This document shows, in pieces, positions 23,665 to 32,021 of a stretch of DNA of 64,000 bases. Every line of letters begins with the position of its first letter. The first letter of the stretch is position 1. This stretch comes from Deinococcus deserti VCD115 (GTDB lineage: Bacteria > Deinococcota > Deinococci > Deinococcales > Deinococcaceae): the NCBI RefSeq assembly GCF_000020685.1, contig NC_012526.1:1032001-1096000 (forward strand), given 5' to 3'. Below the pieces are notes generated by a model. It saw only the letters and a program-made list of their open reading frames with translations, made no database searches and was not told where the DNA came from. Both the position numbers and the translations under genes were made by a program.

Positions 23665-24567
23665 ATGACCCTACCTGAAGACACAACAACCGCGGAATCC
23701 CTGATCCATACCTCTGTTCTCTCGGCCGAGGTGCTGGAGGCTCTGGCCCCCACCCCCGGAAAAACAATTGTTGACGGCACACTTGGCGGCGCGGGGCACA
23801 CGCGGCTGCTTCTGGAAGCCGGTGCTCACGTGTACGGCATTGACCAGGACCCATTTGCTCTGGACCGTGCCCGTGAGGCCGGACTGCCGAATCTCACCGT
23901 GCTGCAGGGCAACTACCGCGATATGGTCTCCCTGCTGGAGCAGGCAGGCGTGTCGCAGGTGGACGGCATCCTGCTCGACATCGGTGTCAGCAGCTTTCAG
24001 CTTGACGATGCTGGTCGCGGGTTTTCCTATCACACCGAAGCCCCTCTCGACATGCGCATGAGCCAGAGTGGAGAATCGGCCGCCGACGTCGTGAACACCT
24101 ACGAAGAAGAGGATCTCGCCGCCATCATCTACGAATATGGAGAAGACCGCCTGTCGCGCCGCATTGCCCGGGCCATTGGGCAGGCGCGTCAGAAGGCGCC
24201 CATCGAGACCACCGTGCAGCTCGCCGAGATCGTGAAGCGGGCCTACCCCGGCTTCTCCAAGGGCATCCACCCGGCGCGGCGCACCTTTCAGGCCCTCAGG
24301 ATTCATGTCAACGACGAACTGGGCGCGCTGCGTGACGGGCTTCAGGCAGCTGAAACCCTGCTGCGCCCGGGAGGCCGTCTGGCGGTCATCAGCTTCCATT
24401 CGCTCGAGGACCGCATCGTCAAACGCTTCCTGCTGGGCAGCGAGGTACTTCAGCCTTTGACCAAGCGGCCGGTAGTAGCCTCCGACGAGGAACAGGCAAT
24501 CAATCCCCGGTCCCGAAGTGCCAAGTTGCGCGCCGCAGAGCGCGTCGTGGTTCAGGAGGCCTCATGA
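23665..24567 (+). CDS. rsmH: 16S rRNA (cytosine(1402)-N4)-methyltransferase RsmH
   Basis: SAM-dependent methyltransferase that modifies C1402 in the ribosomal P site (formerly MraW). The 300 residues open with HTSVLSAEVLEAL and the SAM-binding VDGTLGGAGHT (about residues 32-42). ILLDIGVSSFQLDDAGRGFSY, IHPARRTFQALRI and VISFHSLEDRIVKRF follow; all are diagnostic. The C-terminal SRSAKLRAAERV is typical. It lies between mraZ and the ftsL-like gene, overlapping the latter by four bases (ATGA). Confidence 0.97.
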   Translation: MTLPEDTTTAESLIHTSVLSAEVLEALAPTPGKTIVDGTLGGAGHTRLLLEAGAHVYGIDQDPFALDRAREAGLPNLTVLQGNYRDMVSLLEQAGVSQVDGILLDIGVSSFQLDDAGRGFSYHTEAPLDMRMSQSGESAADVVNTYEEEDLAAIIYEYGEDRLSRRIARAIGQARQKAPIETTVQLAEIVKRAYPGFSKGIHPARRTFQALRIHVNDELGALRDGLQAAETLLRPGGRLAVISFHSLEDRIVKRFLLGSEVLQPLTKRPVVASDEEQAINPRSRSAKLRAAERVVVQEAS

Positions 24568-24953
24568 TGGCCCGTCCCCCGGCTGGCGGCTGGTGGACGG
24601 ATGTGGACCTCAGCTTCGTGACCTGGCGTGGACGCGCAGTGCGCTATGTGCTGATTTATCTGGCTCTGGCAGTCGCTCTGGTCGGCCTCAGGATGGGAAC
24701 ACAGCAGATCCGCCCCGGCCTGATCACTGCTCAACAGCGCGAAGCTGCGCTGATCAGCCAGCGCGACGACCTGCAATTGCGCATTCAGATTCTGGAAAAT
24801 CCGCAGTTGGTCCGTGATTGGGCGTTTGCTAACGGCATGCAGCGGTTTGCCCAGGCTCCCAAAACCATGCAGGACTTGCCTCCTGCCCCCAGCACCGCAG
24901 CCCGAGTTGCAGCTCCGAAGCGCACCGTGGAGGTAAGAACGCAATGGAAGTAA
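24564..24953 (+). CDS. ftsL: FtsL-like septal membrane protein
   Basis: A 129-residue bitopic protein. A short cytoplasmic N-terminus is followed by one membrane helix (about residues 28-46, YVLIYLALAVALVGLRM) and a periplasmic coiled-coil region (TAQQREAALISQRDDLQLRIQIL) with a C-terminal tail. Sequence similarity to FtsL is weak, as usual; the call rests on topology and on its place between rsmH and the transpeptidase, where ftsL lies in most dcw clusters. FtsL would bridge FtsB/DivIC and FtsWI. It overlaps both neighbours. Confidence 0.75.
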   Translation: MMARPPAGGWWTDVDLSFVTWRGRAVRYVLIYLALAVALVGLRMGTQQIRPGLITAQQREAALISQRDDLQLRIQILENPQLVRDWAFANGMQRFAQAPKTMQDLPPAPSTAARVAAPKRTVEVRTQWK

Positions 24954-26290
24954 AGATCCGAAACCGTTCGCGCATCATGCAGGTCATTGCTCTCCTGATC
25001 TTCATGACACTGGTGTGGGCCTATGCCCAGCTGGAATGGGGGGTGCCGCAGGGGGTCAAGCGCAAGGTGGTGCAGTTGCGCGGAACCATCACCACGGCAG
25101 ACGGCAAAGTGCTGGCACGCAGCAGTGTGGACGGCAAGCGGGTCTATCCCCAGGGGAAGCTTGCGGGTCAGATCGTCGGCATGATGGGAGCCACCGAGGG
25201 TCTGGAGGGCCTGGAATTCGCCTACAACCGGGTCCTTGAGTCAGGCACTGACGTGCGGCTGACGCTGGACACCCGGATCCAGGCCTCTGCCGAAGCGGCA
25301 CTGAGCGCTGCCGTTCCGCGTCACCAGGCCGAATATGGCTCGGTGGTGGTCATGGAAACCCGGACCGGGCGCATTCTGGCTGCGGCCAGCTACCCCTCGT
25401 TCGACCCCAACCGCTGGCGGGACTTCAGCCAGGACGACCGCCGTAACCGGCCCTTTCTGGACGTTTTCGAGCCGGGCTCAACCATCAAAGGTCTGGTGGT
25501 GGCCGCGGCCATGAACGAAGGTCTGACCACGCCGAACACCGAATACGAGACCCCGATGCGGCGCTATATCGGCGGCCGCTGGGGAAGCACCATCGGAGAC
25601 GTCGTGGCGCACCCGCTGCGCCTCACCACTCAGCAGATACTGCGATACAGCAGTAACGTTGGTATGTCTCATATCGTAGAGAACTTTCCGTCGGCAGAAC
25701 TGCGTGATTACCTGACGCAATTTGGCTTCGGGCGCGACGTCAGTCTTCCCACCGTGATGACCGCGACAGGCCGGCTGCAGCCGCTGCGCAACTGGGGAGA
25801 CCTCGTACGCGCCACGAACGCCTTCGGACAGGGGATGAGCAGTACGACTCTTCAGATGGCGGCTGCCTACAATGCCCTGGCAAATGATGGACTGTACGTG
25901 TCGCCCCGGCTGGTGGAGGGTGCTGGAGGTGTGGAACGCCACGAGGTACTGCGTCCCGAAGTTGCCCGCACAACCCGCAACATGCTGCAGTTTGTTATTG
26001 AGGATGGCATTCCGACCCAGGCTGGGATTCGGGGATATGCCCTGGCTGGGAAAACAGGTACAGCGCAGGTTGTGGTCGGCAACCGTTACTCCAACAGTGT
26101 GTACAACAGCACATTTGCAGGTTTCTTCCCTGCGGACGCTCCTCGAGTCACTGTCGCCGTCATGGTGCACGGAGCCAAGGTGCGCTTTCAAGGATCACAG
26201 CTGGCGGCCCCGATCTATCAGAACATTGCAGCCGACATTCTGTCCCGCTGGGGCAGCGCTCCAGCAATAGCGCCGGAAGCAAGTGAGTAA
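24944..26290 (+). CDS. ftsI: Septal peptidoglycan transpeptidase FtsI (class B PBP), short form
   Basis: Cross-links septal peptidoglycan. The catalytic motifs are complete: Ser179-T-I-Lys182, Ser236-Ser-Asn238 and Lys370-Thr-Gly372. One membrane helix lies near residues 12-28. The start has GGAGGTAAG upstream and overlaps ftsL by ten bases. At 448 residues it is more than 100 residues shorter than typical FtsI. The N-terminal pedestal is reduced to about 80 residues, keeping an RGTITTADGKVLA motif and most of the link to the transpeptidase domain, but lacking much of the usual dimerisation module. No mur or ftsW genes follow. Confidence 0.9.
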   Translation: MEVKIRNRSRIMQVIALLIFMTLVWAYAQLEWGVPQGVKRKVVQLRGTITTADGKVLARSSVDGKRVYPQGKLAGQIVGMMGATEGLEGLEFAYNRVLESGTDVRLTLDTRIQASAEAALSAAVPRHQAEYGSVVVMETRTGRILAAASYPSFDPNRWRDFSQDDRRNRPFLDVFEPGSTIKGLVVAAAMNEGLTTPNTEYETPMRRYIGGRWGSTIGDVVAHPLRLTTQQILRYSSNVGMSHIVENFPSAELRDYLTQFGFGRDVSLPTVMTATGRLQPLRNWGDLVRATNAFGQGMSSTTLQMAAAYNALANDGLYVSPRLVEGAGGVERHEVLRPEVARTTRNMLQFVIEDGIPTQAGIRGYALAGKTGTAQVVVGNRYSNSVYNSTFAGFFPADAPRVTVAVMVHGAKVRFQGSQLAAPIYQNIAADILSRWGSAPAIAPEASE

Positions 26291-26548
26291 AATATGAGCT
26301 CAAATCCGGGTTCGAGATATTACGGCGGGATCATAAATGTCCATCTCAGGGCCCTTAGGTTTTATTTGTGTATGTGAATACAATTCAACCCGAACTCGCG
26401 TTGACGGATCCTAGTTTTGACCACTTCCAGGTTGGCTTTTCGGAAAAGATCATGAGAACGTTAGTGAGTGAATTAGAACTTGTCTCATAAAAAGGGATGC
26501 GCTCTGCATGGTGGGAAGATTCTAATTCTTTACCTGGTCTAAAAATAT
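26291..26548 (+). other. AT-rich gap after ftsI
   Basis: About 260 bases of lower GC with no credible gene. It holds TGAATTAGA-NNN-TGTCTC (26469-26486), which closely matches a segment at 1464-1481 in the other AT-rich island, and an inverted GAATTAGAA / TTCTAATTC pair (26470-26478 and 26520-26528). It may be a remnant of a small mobile element. Confidence 0.5.
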
Positions 26549-26585
26549 AACGCCTTTATGATGAGTTCATAAAGGCGTTTTTCTT
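26549..26585 (+). terminator. Strong rho-independent terminator after the division cluster
   Basis: AACGCCTTTATGA pairs perfectly with TCATAAAGGCGTT (13-bp stem, 5-base loop) and is followed by TTTTCTT. It ends the mraZ-ftsI transcript about 260 bases beyond the ftsI stop and isolates the next gene. Confidence 0.9.
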
Positions 26586-26714
26586 ATCAAGTTGCCATCC
26601 TGCCTCCTTAGTCTCACTCAGGACGAAGAGCGAAACTTCATAGTTTCGCACCTCTTGATTCCCCTCTCACTTAATCCCCAGGGTGTGGCTCGGCCCACTC
26701 TGACAGGAGACCTT

Positions 26715-27293
26715 ATGACCCGAATTCTCAACTGGCTGCAAGCGCTTGTGCTGAGCCTGACTGGCCTCGCTGCTGCAACCCCCGCCCTTCCCAATACCAG
26801 TCTGGCGACCAATGCCGTGCGTGATGCACTGAGTGCCGCCGCACCTGCTCCGGTAGTTTCCCAGCAGGCTGCCTCCAATGCCGCTCAGAAACGTGCCGAA
26901 GCTGTTGCTCAGGCCACCCGTTCCACTTCTGCGGCGGTCACCGAGACTCCAATTGCTGCGGCGCGCAGCACCGGCCGCACTGCTATTGTTCGGGCCACCG
27001 CCTACAACAGCCTGCCGAATCAGACCGACAGCACTCCGTTCATTACTGCCACGGGCACCCGCGTGCGTCCTGGAGTCGTGGCCCTCAGCCGTGACCTGTT
27101 ACGCCAGTTTCCCTACGGCAGCAGGATCACGATCGAAGACCTGAGTGGCCGCTATAACTTCAAAGGACGTGTCTTTGTTGTCGAAGACACCATGGCCGCC
27201 CGCAAAAGAAACAGCCTGGATATCTGGATGGGTACCCGCACTGAGGCCATCAACTTCGGCGCGCGCCAGCTTCGTATCACCGCAGTACGCTGA
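26715..27293 (+). CDS. Secreted 3D-domain protein (lytic transglycosylase-like fold)
   Basis: A 192-residue exported protein. A signal peptide (about residues 1-20) is followed by an Ala-rich linker and a C-terminal 3D domain (about 95-192) with all three conserved Asp positions: YNSLPNQTDSTPF, VVEDTMAARK and LDIWMGT, then EAINFGARQLRI. This double-psi beta-barrel domain is shared with MltA and Rpf/YuiC-type cell-wall enzymes, so peptidoglycan cleavage is likely. The start is set at 26715, where CAGGAG lies just upstream; the longer frame contains the upstream terminator's tail. It is monocistronic. Confidence 0.87.
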   Translation: MTRILNWLQALVLSLTGLAAATPALPNTSLATNAVRDALSAAAPAPVVSQQAASNAAQKRAEAVAQATRSTSAAVTETPIAAARSTGRTAIVRATAYNSLPNQTDSTPFITATGTRVRPGVVALSRDLLRQFPYGSRITIEDLSGRYNFKGRVFVVEDTMAARKRNSLDIWMGTRTEAINFGARQLRITAVR

Positions 27294-27317
27294 TTTTCTA
27301 ACCGTCTGACCAGGTAG

Positions 27318-27345
27318 GGCACCCTTTCATCAGGGTGCCTGCTTT
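27318..27345 (+). terminator. Rho-independent terminator of the 3D-domain gene
   Basis: GGCACCCT pairs with AGGGTGCC (8-bp stem, 6-base loop), followed by TGCTTTG. It lies 24 bases after the stop codon. Confidence 0.75.
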
Positions 27346-27508
27346 GTTGTCTGAATTCCTCGTGGAGTGCCTCCCGTATCGTGCTGGAGACTGTGCACCG
27401 GCAGGACACATCACGCCCTGGCACTTTTCCAGCCCTTGCTGCTCAGGACCGCCGTGGAAACACGGGGCAGAAGAGCTGGAGGAATCGTTCTGCTATCCTC
27501 CGCTTCGC

Positions 27509-28696
27509 ATGACGGTACCCGCGCGCCCCACCTCTTCCATGGCTCTGGCATGGACCCTGGCCCGGGCCCATCTGCGCCGTCGGCGCACCCAGAATGTCCT
27601 GACTATCCTGGGGATTGCTGTCGGAGTTATGGCGCTGATCGCCGCGCTTAGCCTGACCAACGGTTTCACGGCGGCTCTGGTCGACGCGACGTTGCGTGCC
27701 AGCCCACATCTCAGCATGAGTGCGTTTACCCCGAGCGGGCGGGACGCTGAACTCGAAAGGGCCATGCGGGATGATGGGCGCGTACAGGCATTTACCCCGT
27801 TTCTGGCTGACAAAGGTTTGCTGACAACGCCTGCGAGCCCGGGTCGCCGTGCAGGCGTGGACTTTGCCACTCTGTTTGGCGTTCCTTCGACCGGCGCCCG
27901 GGTTCTTCGTCTGCCGGCGCCGGGAAACGTTCTGTTGGCCACACTGAAAGACGGGGAGGTTCTGCTGGGCAGTGCGCTTGCCCGGAATGTCAGTGCCTTT
28001 ACCGGTGATGAGGTGCGGCTGCTGGGCAGCACTCAACGCCGGACGGTGCTGAAGGTCAAAGGCGTATTCACCACCGGCAACTACCTGATTGACAGCGCCT
28101 ATGCCTTTACCAATCTGAAAACCTTGCAGGAGCTGCAGAAAACCCGGAATATCACCGGTTATCAGGTACGGCTACACGATCCACAGCAGGCTGTGGCTCT
28201 GGGCGACGATCTGTCCCGGGCCCGGGCCTATGCTCCGCTGCCCTGGCAGAGTCTGTACGGGACGCTTCTGGAACAGCTGGCGCTTCAGAAAAAGGTCATT
28301 GGCTTCGTGGTGTTTCTGATCGTCATTGTCGCCGCCTTCGGCATTGCCAATGTTCTGACTCTGGTGGTATTCGAGAAGACCCAGGAAATCGCCATTCTGC
28401 GTGCTATTGGTGCTACCCGGGGACTCATCACGCAACTTTTCCTGCTGGAGGGTCTGGCTTTGGGAGTCGGTGGACTCTTGGTTGGCAATCTGCTCGGGCT
28501 GGGGATCACCACCTATTTCACTGTGAGGCCCTTTCAGTTGCCGGGAGATCTTTACTTCATCACCTCGCTTCCGGTGGAAGTGCGGTGGAGCGACCTGGTA
28601 GCAGTCAACGCTGTAGGACTTGTGACGACCCTGCTGGCTGCGCTGATTCCCGCCCGCCGGGCTGCAAACATCGAGCCGGCACGGATTATCCGTTGA
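27509..28696 (+). CDS. ABC transporter permease, FtsX/MacB (LolC/E) type
   Basis: A 395-residue membrane protein with the type VII ABC layout. One N-terminal helix (about residues 32-52, VLTILGIAVGVMALIAAL) is followed by a large extracytoplasmic MacB_PCD domain (about 55-245) and a C-terminal FtsX domain with three helices (about 265-290, 318-345, 360-385), including VFEKTQEIAILRAIGATRG. It would act in lipoprotein handling, efflux or mechanotransmission. The start at 27509 is favoured over 27539, with TATCCT nine bases upstream. No cognate ATPase is adjacent, so the partner is unknown. Confidence 0.88.
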   Translation: MTVPARPTSSMALAWTLARAHLRRRRTQNVLTILGIAVGVMALIAALSLTNGFTAALVDATLRASPHLSMSAFTPSGRDAELERAMRDDGRVQAFTPFLADKGLLTTPASPGRRAGVDFATLFGVPSTGARVLRLPAPGNVLLATLKDGEVLLGSALARNVSAFTGDEVRLLGSTQRRTVLKVKGVFTTGNYLIDSAYAFTNLKTLQELQKTRNITGYQVRLHDPQQAVALGDDLSRARAYAPLPWQSLYGTLLEQLALQKKVIGFVVFLIVIVAAFGIANVLTLVVFEKTQEIAILRAIGATRGLITQLFLLEGLALGVGGLLVGNLLGLGITTYFTVRPFQLPGDLYFITSLPVEVRWSDLVAVNAVGLVTTLLAALIPARRAANIEPARIIR

Positions 28697-28980
28697 CAGG
28701 GCAAGGGCAGGGCTCCTTCTCTGGGCCGACGTGCCTCAATGAATCAAGCGCTCTGACATGATTGAGGATGTCTTCAGCTGCTTCGCGCTGAATTCCACGG
28801 TCCCCTGAGTGAACGAGGCCCAGAACGACAAGAGAAAGTCTGATCTGTAGCCAGGGCCGGAGAAAGGTTGAACTTCTGCGCCGCCCCCCAGCCCTCTTGG
28901 TTCTCTCCGTAGAGAGCAGTCCTGGCCACCTACCTGACCGTGGTCTGAAGCACCATTAACCTTGTGGACTGGAGGGCTCA
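28697..28980. other. Intergenic region upstream of the DUF4384-PEGA gene
   Basis: Nothing gene-like seen. There is a 7-base inverted repeat CCTCAAT / ATTGAGG (28734-28740 and 28761-28767) separated by 20 bases, too weak to assign. Confidence 0.5.
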
Positions 28981-29020
28981 TTGCCCGTCAAGTTGCTGCG
29001 CCTACCCTTTGGTAGGAGGT
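28981..29020 (+). promoter_or_regulatory. Promoter and ribosome-binding site of the DUF4384-PEGA gene
   Basis: TTGCCC (28981-28986) and TACCCT (29003-29008) are separated by 16 bases, and TAGGAGGT (29013-29020) is a near-perfect ribosome-binding site five bases before the ATG. The transcript therefore has a conventional short leader, unlike many neighbours, and the strong site suggests high expression. Confidence 0.65.
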
Positions 29021-29024
29021 CCAC

Positions 29025-30047
29025 ATGAAGAAATTTCTGATGATTCCGGCAGCCATGCTGCTGAGTACCGCTGCGGCTGCCCCTAAGATCAGCGCCCAGA
29101 GCATTATCGTCAACCCCAGCCAGCCTGACCTGAGTGTCAGCGTACGGGTCGACAAGGACACCACCGGAAGCCAGAACCCCGCTTACCGCATTGGCGAGAA
29201 AATCACCATCAGCACTTCCGTTAACCGTGACGCCTATGTGTACCTGTTTAACGTCAACCCTGACGGTAGCGTGGACCAGATCCTGCCCAACCGCCTGAGC
29301 GAAACCAACTTCGTGAAAGCCGGAACGACGAAGGTGTTCCCGGCTCCCGATGACAACTTCAACTTCACGATTGCTGGACCCATCGGGCAGAACAAGGTAC
29401 TGGCGCTGGCCAGCACCAGCGAGCTTGACCTGAACCAGATCAGCAGCTTCAAGAGCACCCAGGATCAGTTCGCCACCGTGAACGCCAAGACGCAGGCTGG
29501 CCTGGCTCAGGCGCTGAGTATCGTGGTCAACCCCCTGCCCCAGAAGAGCTGGGTCAGCGACACCGCGTTCTATACGGTCGCAGACCGTACGCCGGTGGCC
29601 ACGGGCAGTCTGTTTGTCGGTACCAACGTGAACAATGCCACCGTTATTCTCAACGGTCAGCGCCTCGGCGGCGCCAACGTCACGTACAGCAACCTGCGTG
29701 CTGGCACCTACCCTGTTCGGGTCCAGGCCAGTGGTTACCGTGACTTCACCACCACGCTGACGATCCGTGGCGGTACCACCACCAACCTGAACGTCGAGTT
29801 TGCCCAGGCGGCTCCGGCCCCCGCTCCCGTGGCCACCCAGTACACCCTGAGCATTCGCAGCCCCGTGAACGGCGCACGTGTGTTTGTTGACGGTGAGCAG
29901 GTTGGGGTTATCCGAAACGGTGGGCTGAACATCCGTGTGAGTCGCGGCGCCCATGAAGTCGTGGTCATGGCTCCCGGGTACCGTACCTTCTCCAGCACCT
30001 ATGACGTGACCCGCAACGCTCAGATCACCATCACCCCGACCCGCTGA
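29025..30047 (+). CDS. Exported DUF4384 and PEGA domain protein
   Basis: A 340-residue secreted or envelope protein. A signal peptide (residues 1-19) is followed by a DUF4384 domain (about 35-180) recognisable from [21 protein letters not shown] and DQILPN. Two PEGA domains come next (about 190-255 and 272-338), each with the pattern [11 protein letters not shown] / [11 protein letters not shown] and a YR-F-S/T ending. PEGA is a surface beta-sandwich domain often found with S-layer or carbohydrate-binding proteins. Strong translation signals suggest an abundant envelope component. It ends at a bidirectional terminator. Confidence 0.88.
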   Translation: MKKFLMIPAAMLLSTAAAAPKISAQSIIVNPSQPDLSVSVRVDKDTTGSQNPAYRIGEKITISTSVNRDAYVYLFNVNPDGSVDQILPNRLSETNFVKAGTTKVFPAPDDNFNFTIAGPIGQNKVLALASTSELDLNQISSFKSTQDQFATVNAKTQAGLAQALSIVVNPLPQKSWVSDTAFYTVADRTPVATGSLFVGTNVNNATVILNGQRLGGANVTYSNLRAGTYPVRVQASGYRDFTTTLTIRGGTTTNLNVEFAQAAPAPAPVATQYTLSIRSPVNGARVFVDGEQVGVIRNGGLNIRVSRGAHEVVVMAPGYRTFSSTYDVTRNAQITITPTR

Positions 30048-30081
30048 AGCAGCGACAGAGTTACGCTTAGGCTGACCAGTA

Positions 30082-30112
30082 AAGCCCCCACCCGCGCGGT
30101 GGGGGCTTTTTA
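30082..30112. terminator. Bidirectional rho-independent terminator
   Basis: AAGCCCCCACC pairs with GGTGGGGGCTT (11-bp stem, 5-base loop), with TTTTT on the plus strand and a shorter TTTACT on the minus. It serves the convergent DUF4384-PEGA and nudix genes; the nudix stop lies within the T tract. Confidence 0.92.
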
Positions 30113-30697
30113 TGTTGTCAGGGAGACCGGGCCCTGGGTCACCAGGTCGTGGAGCACCCGCGCTGTCATGCCCCAGATGTTATGGCCCTGCCAGGGGTAG
30201 TGGTAGACCGGAACCTGTGTGCCATCTGGCAGCGACCGCCACTCTTTGGTATAGGGCGCGGCACGCAAGGCAGCCAGACTGGGCATCAGCACCTGCGCCA
30301 CCTCGCCGGACTTGGTGAGCGACGGCTGCGGATCAATACGTGCCAGAACCGGTGTCACATGGAAACCCACCGGCGTAAAGACGTCATCAAGCTCTCCCAG
30401 CACCTGTACGCGATCCGGGTCCAGGCCTACTTCCTCCCAGGCTTCGCGCAGGGCTCCCTGGACGGGCCCTTCACCCGACTCCAGACTGCCCCCGGGAAAG
30501 CTGATCTGACCTTTGTGGGTCGGCAGATCAGTCGACCGCACGGTCAGCAGCACACGCGGATCAGCTTCACGGGTCAGACCAACCAGAACCGCAGCGCGGC
30601 GGAAGTCCGGAAGATGCAGGGCCTGCCGCGCACGCTCGCCCAGCCACAAGGCCCAGGGATCGGCCAGCGCGTCGTCCAGCGGATCACTGCTGGCCAT
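30110..30697 (-). CDS. Nudix hydrolase, CoA pyrophosphatase (NudL-like)
   Basis: A 195-residue hydrolase that probably splits CoA or a derivative into 3',5'-ADP and phosphopantetheine. The nudix box is perfect (G-X5-E-X7-REAWEEVGL, about residues 70-92), and the preceding [17 protein letters not shown] is the UPF0035 signature that separates CoA pyrophosphatases from other nudix enzymes. The start at 30697 has GGATGAGG upstream and overlaps the mazG stop by about 14 bases, so the two are translationally coupled. Deinococci carry many nudix genes, some linked to clean-up of damaged nucleotides. Confidence 0.9.
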   Translation of the reverse strand: MASSDPLDDALADPWALWLGERARQALHLPDFRRAAVLVGLTREADPRVLLTVRSTDLPTHKGQISFPGGSLESGEGPVQGALREAWEEVGLDPDRVQVLGELDDVFTPVGFHVTPVLARIDPQPSLTKSGEVAQVLMPSLAALRAAPYTKEWRSLPDGTQVPVYHYPWQGHNIWGMTARVLHDLVTQGPVSLTT

Positions 30698-31322
30698 GTG
30701 AGGCCTCATCCGGCAACTGTTCGAGAGTCTGATGGGTGTGGGAGCGCAGTGCCACTTCCGGATCTATCCCGGCAGAACGGGCCCAGGCGACCACAGCCGA
30801 CAGCACGTGAGCGACCCCTTCTTCGGAATCCGGGGCTTCCTGAAGAGCTCGCAGCACACTCTGGCGGTCACCCTGCACCCTTGCCAGCTTCTGAGCCTGG
30901 GCCTCCCGGGCCAGGGCGCCCAGCGCAGCAGGGACCCGCTCAGCCGCACGCCGGGGCTTGCCCTCCTGCTCGGCGGCCTTGATGGCCTGCCAGTTGCTGA
31001 CCACCTGATCACTGCCGCTGACCACTGTGTCTCCGAAGACATGCGGGTGGCGCCGGATCAGCTTGGCCACAATGGCGGACTCGACATCGTCATAGGTAAA
31101 GGTGCCGGCTTCCTGCGCCACGACGCTGTGAAAGGCGACCTGAAGCAATACGTCGCCCAGTTCGCCGGGCAATTCTTCGAGCTTGCCGCTGCTGATGGCA
31201 TCTACAGCCTCGGCCGCTTCTTCAAGCAGGTAGGGACGCAGCGACTCGTGGGTCTGTTCGCGGTCCCACGGACAGCCGTCGGGAGCACGCAGGCGCCGCA
31301 TGACGTTCAGCAATTCATGCAT
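30684..31322 (-). CDS. mazG: Nucleoside triphosphate pyrophosphohydrolase MazG
   Basis: Hydrolyses NTPs and dNTPs, including aberrant ones, to monophosphates. The 212 residues carry the MazG signature: [18 protein letters not shown], then the metal-binding [10 protein letters not shown] (about residues 34-43) and the [18 protein letters not shown] helix with its acidic cluster. There is one catalytic MazG domain plus a partial C-terminal one, a little shorter than E. coli MazG. The ATG lies six bases after TAGATT and is probably leaderless. It forms an operon with the nudix hydrolase, a pairing that suggests joint nucleotide sanitation. Confidence 0.93.
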   Translation of the reverse strand: MHELLNVMRRLRAPDGCPWDREQTHESLRPYLLEEAAEAVDAISSGKLEELPGELGDVLLQVAFHSVVAQEAGTFTYDDVESAIVAKLIRRHPHVFGDTVVSGSDQVVSNWQAIKAAEQEGKPRRAAERVPAALGALAREAQAQKLARVQGDRQSVLRALQEAPDSEEGVAHVLSAVVAWARSAGIDPEVALRSHTHQTLEQLPDEASHGQQ

Positions 31323-31442
31323 GCTCTGAATCTAACCTGCCACCGGGCTGTTCCTCCCTATCTGAGCACCTTGTGGCACCAGACTGACGCGGTTCACCTA
31401 CGCTTCACGAGGCATCAGCAATCATGTGGTGAACTGGACCCC

Positions 31443-31913
31443 ATGACCAAACGGACGAAATACATCACGGGCGCTGTGATACTTGGGGCTGCGCTCGGCG
31501 CCTCCGCCCAAGGGAGCAATCCGGCCAGCTGGAATGCTCAGCGCCTCGGAAATGCGACCTACCTGATTCTGGATCCGGAAATCAAGGGCAATCCTAACCT
31601 GATCAGTGGTGACCAGCGGGAGGGAGTTCTGAAAGCCATGCGCAAAGACTCCGGCGACGCCATCAAGCGCCGTTATCCCAAGGCGACCATTACGACTGAT
31701 CTCAAGGCCGCAGACGCGATTCGGGTCAGCCCGGAACTGGTGGCTCCCGGGTCCCTGATGCCCTGGGCCAAGCTGACGGCGCGGATGACCTTCGCACTTC
31801 CAGAAGGGTCCAAGGTGGTCATGAACGAGCAGCACTCGCTGCTGACGCTGTGGCAGCATCAGGCCGACGCAGCCAATTTCATATTTGACCGGCTGGCCCA
31901 GCGCCTGCCTTGA
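31443..31913 (+). CDS. Small secreted protein of unknown function
   Basis: A 156-residue protein with a clear signal peptide (about residues 1-22, ending GASAQ) and no membrane helix beyond it. The mature part has no domain I recognise; it contains WNAQRLGNATYLILDPEIK, a region alternating basic and acidic residues, and a C-terminal helical HQADAANFIFDRLAQ. Codon use is typical of the genome. The start is the first ATG after the divergent mazG promoter; no strong ribosome-binding site is seen. It ends at a good terminator. Confidence 0.65.
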   Translation: MTKRTKYITGAVILGAALGASAQGSNPASWNAQRLGNATYLILDPEIKGNPNLISGDQREGVLKAMRKDSGDAIKRRYPKATITTDLKAADAIRVSPELVAPGSLMPWAKLTARMTFALPEGSKVVMNEQHSLLTLWQHQADAANFIFDRLAQRLP

Positions 31914-31927
31914 GTCCTGACCGTACG

Positions 31928-31965
31928 AATGGGAGCAGGTTTATACAGCCTGCTCCCATTTCCGT
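31928..31965 (+). terminator. Rho-independent terminator of the small secreted protein gene
   Basis: AATGGGAGCAGG pairs perfectly with CCTGCTCCCATT (12-bp stem, 9-base loop), followed by TTCCGTATT. It lies 14 bases beyond the stop. Confidence 0.8.
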
Positions 31966-32021
31966 ATTGTCTTGGGAGTGCCTCAATGTCACCCGGAGAG
32001 GGAGCATGTTAGCGTGCCCAC

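Noticed and set aside
26291..26714. Possible complete insertion sequence after ftsI
   Set aside because: No transposase frame and no clear pair of terminal inverted repeats; only a short shared motif is seen, which is reported as a finding instead.
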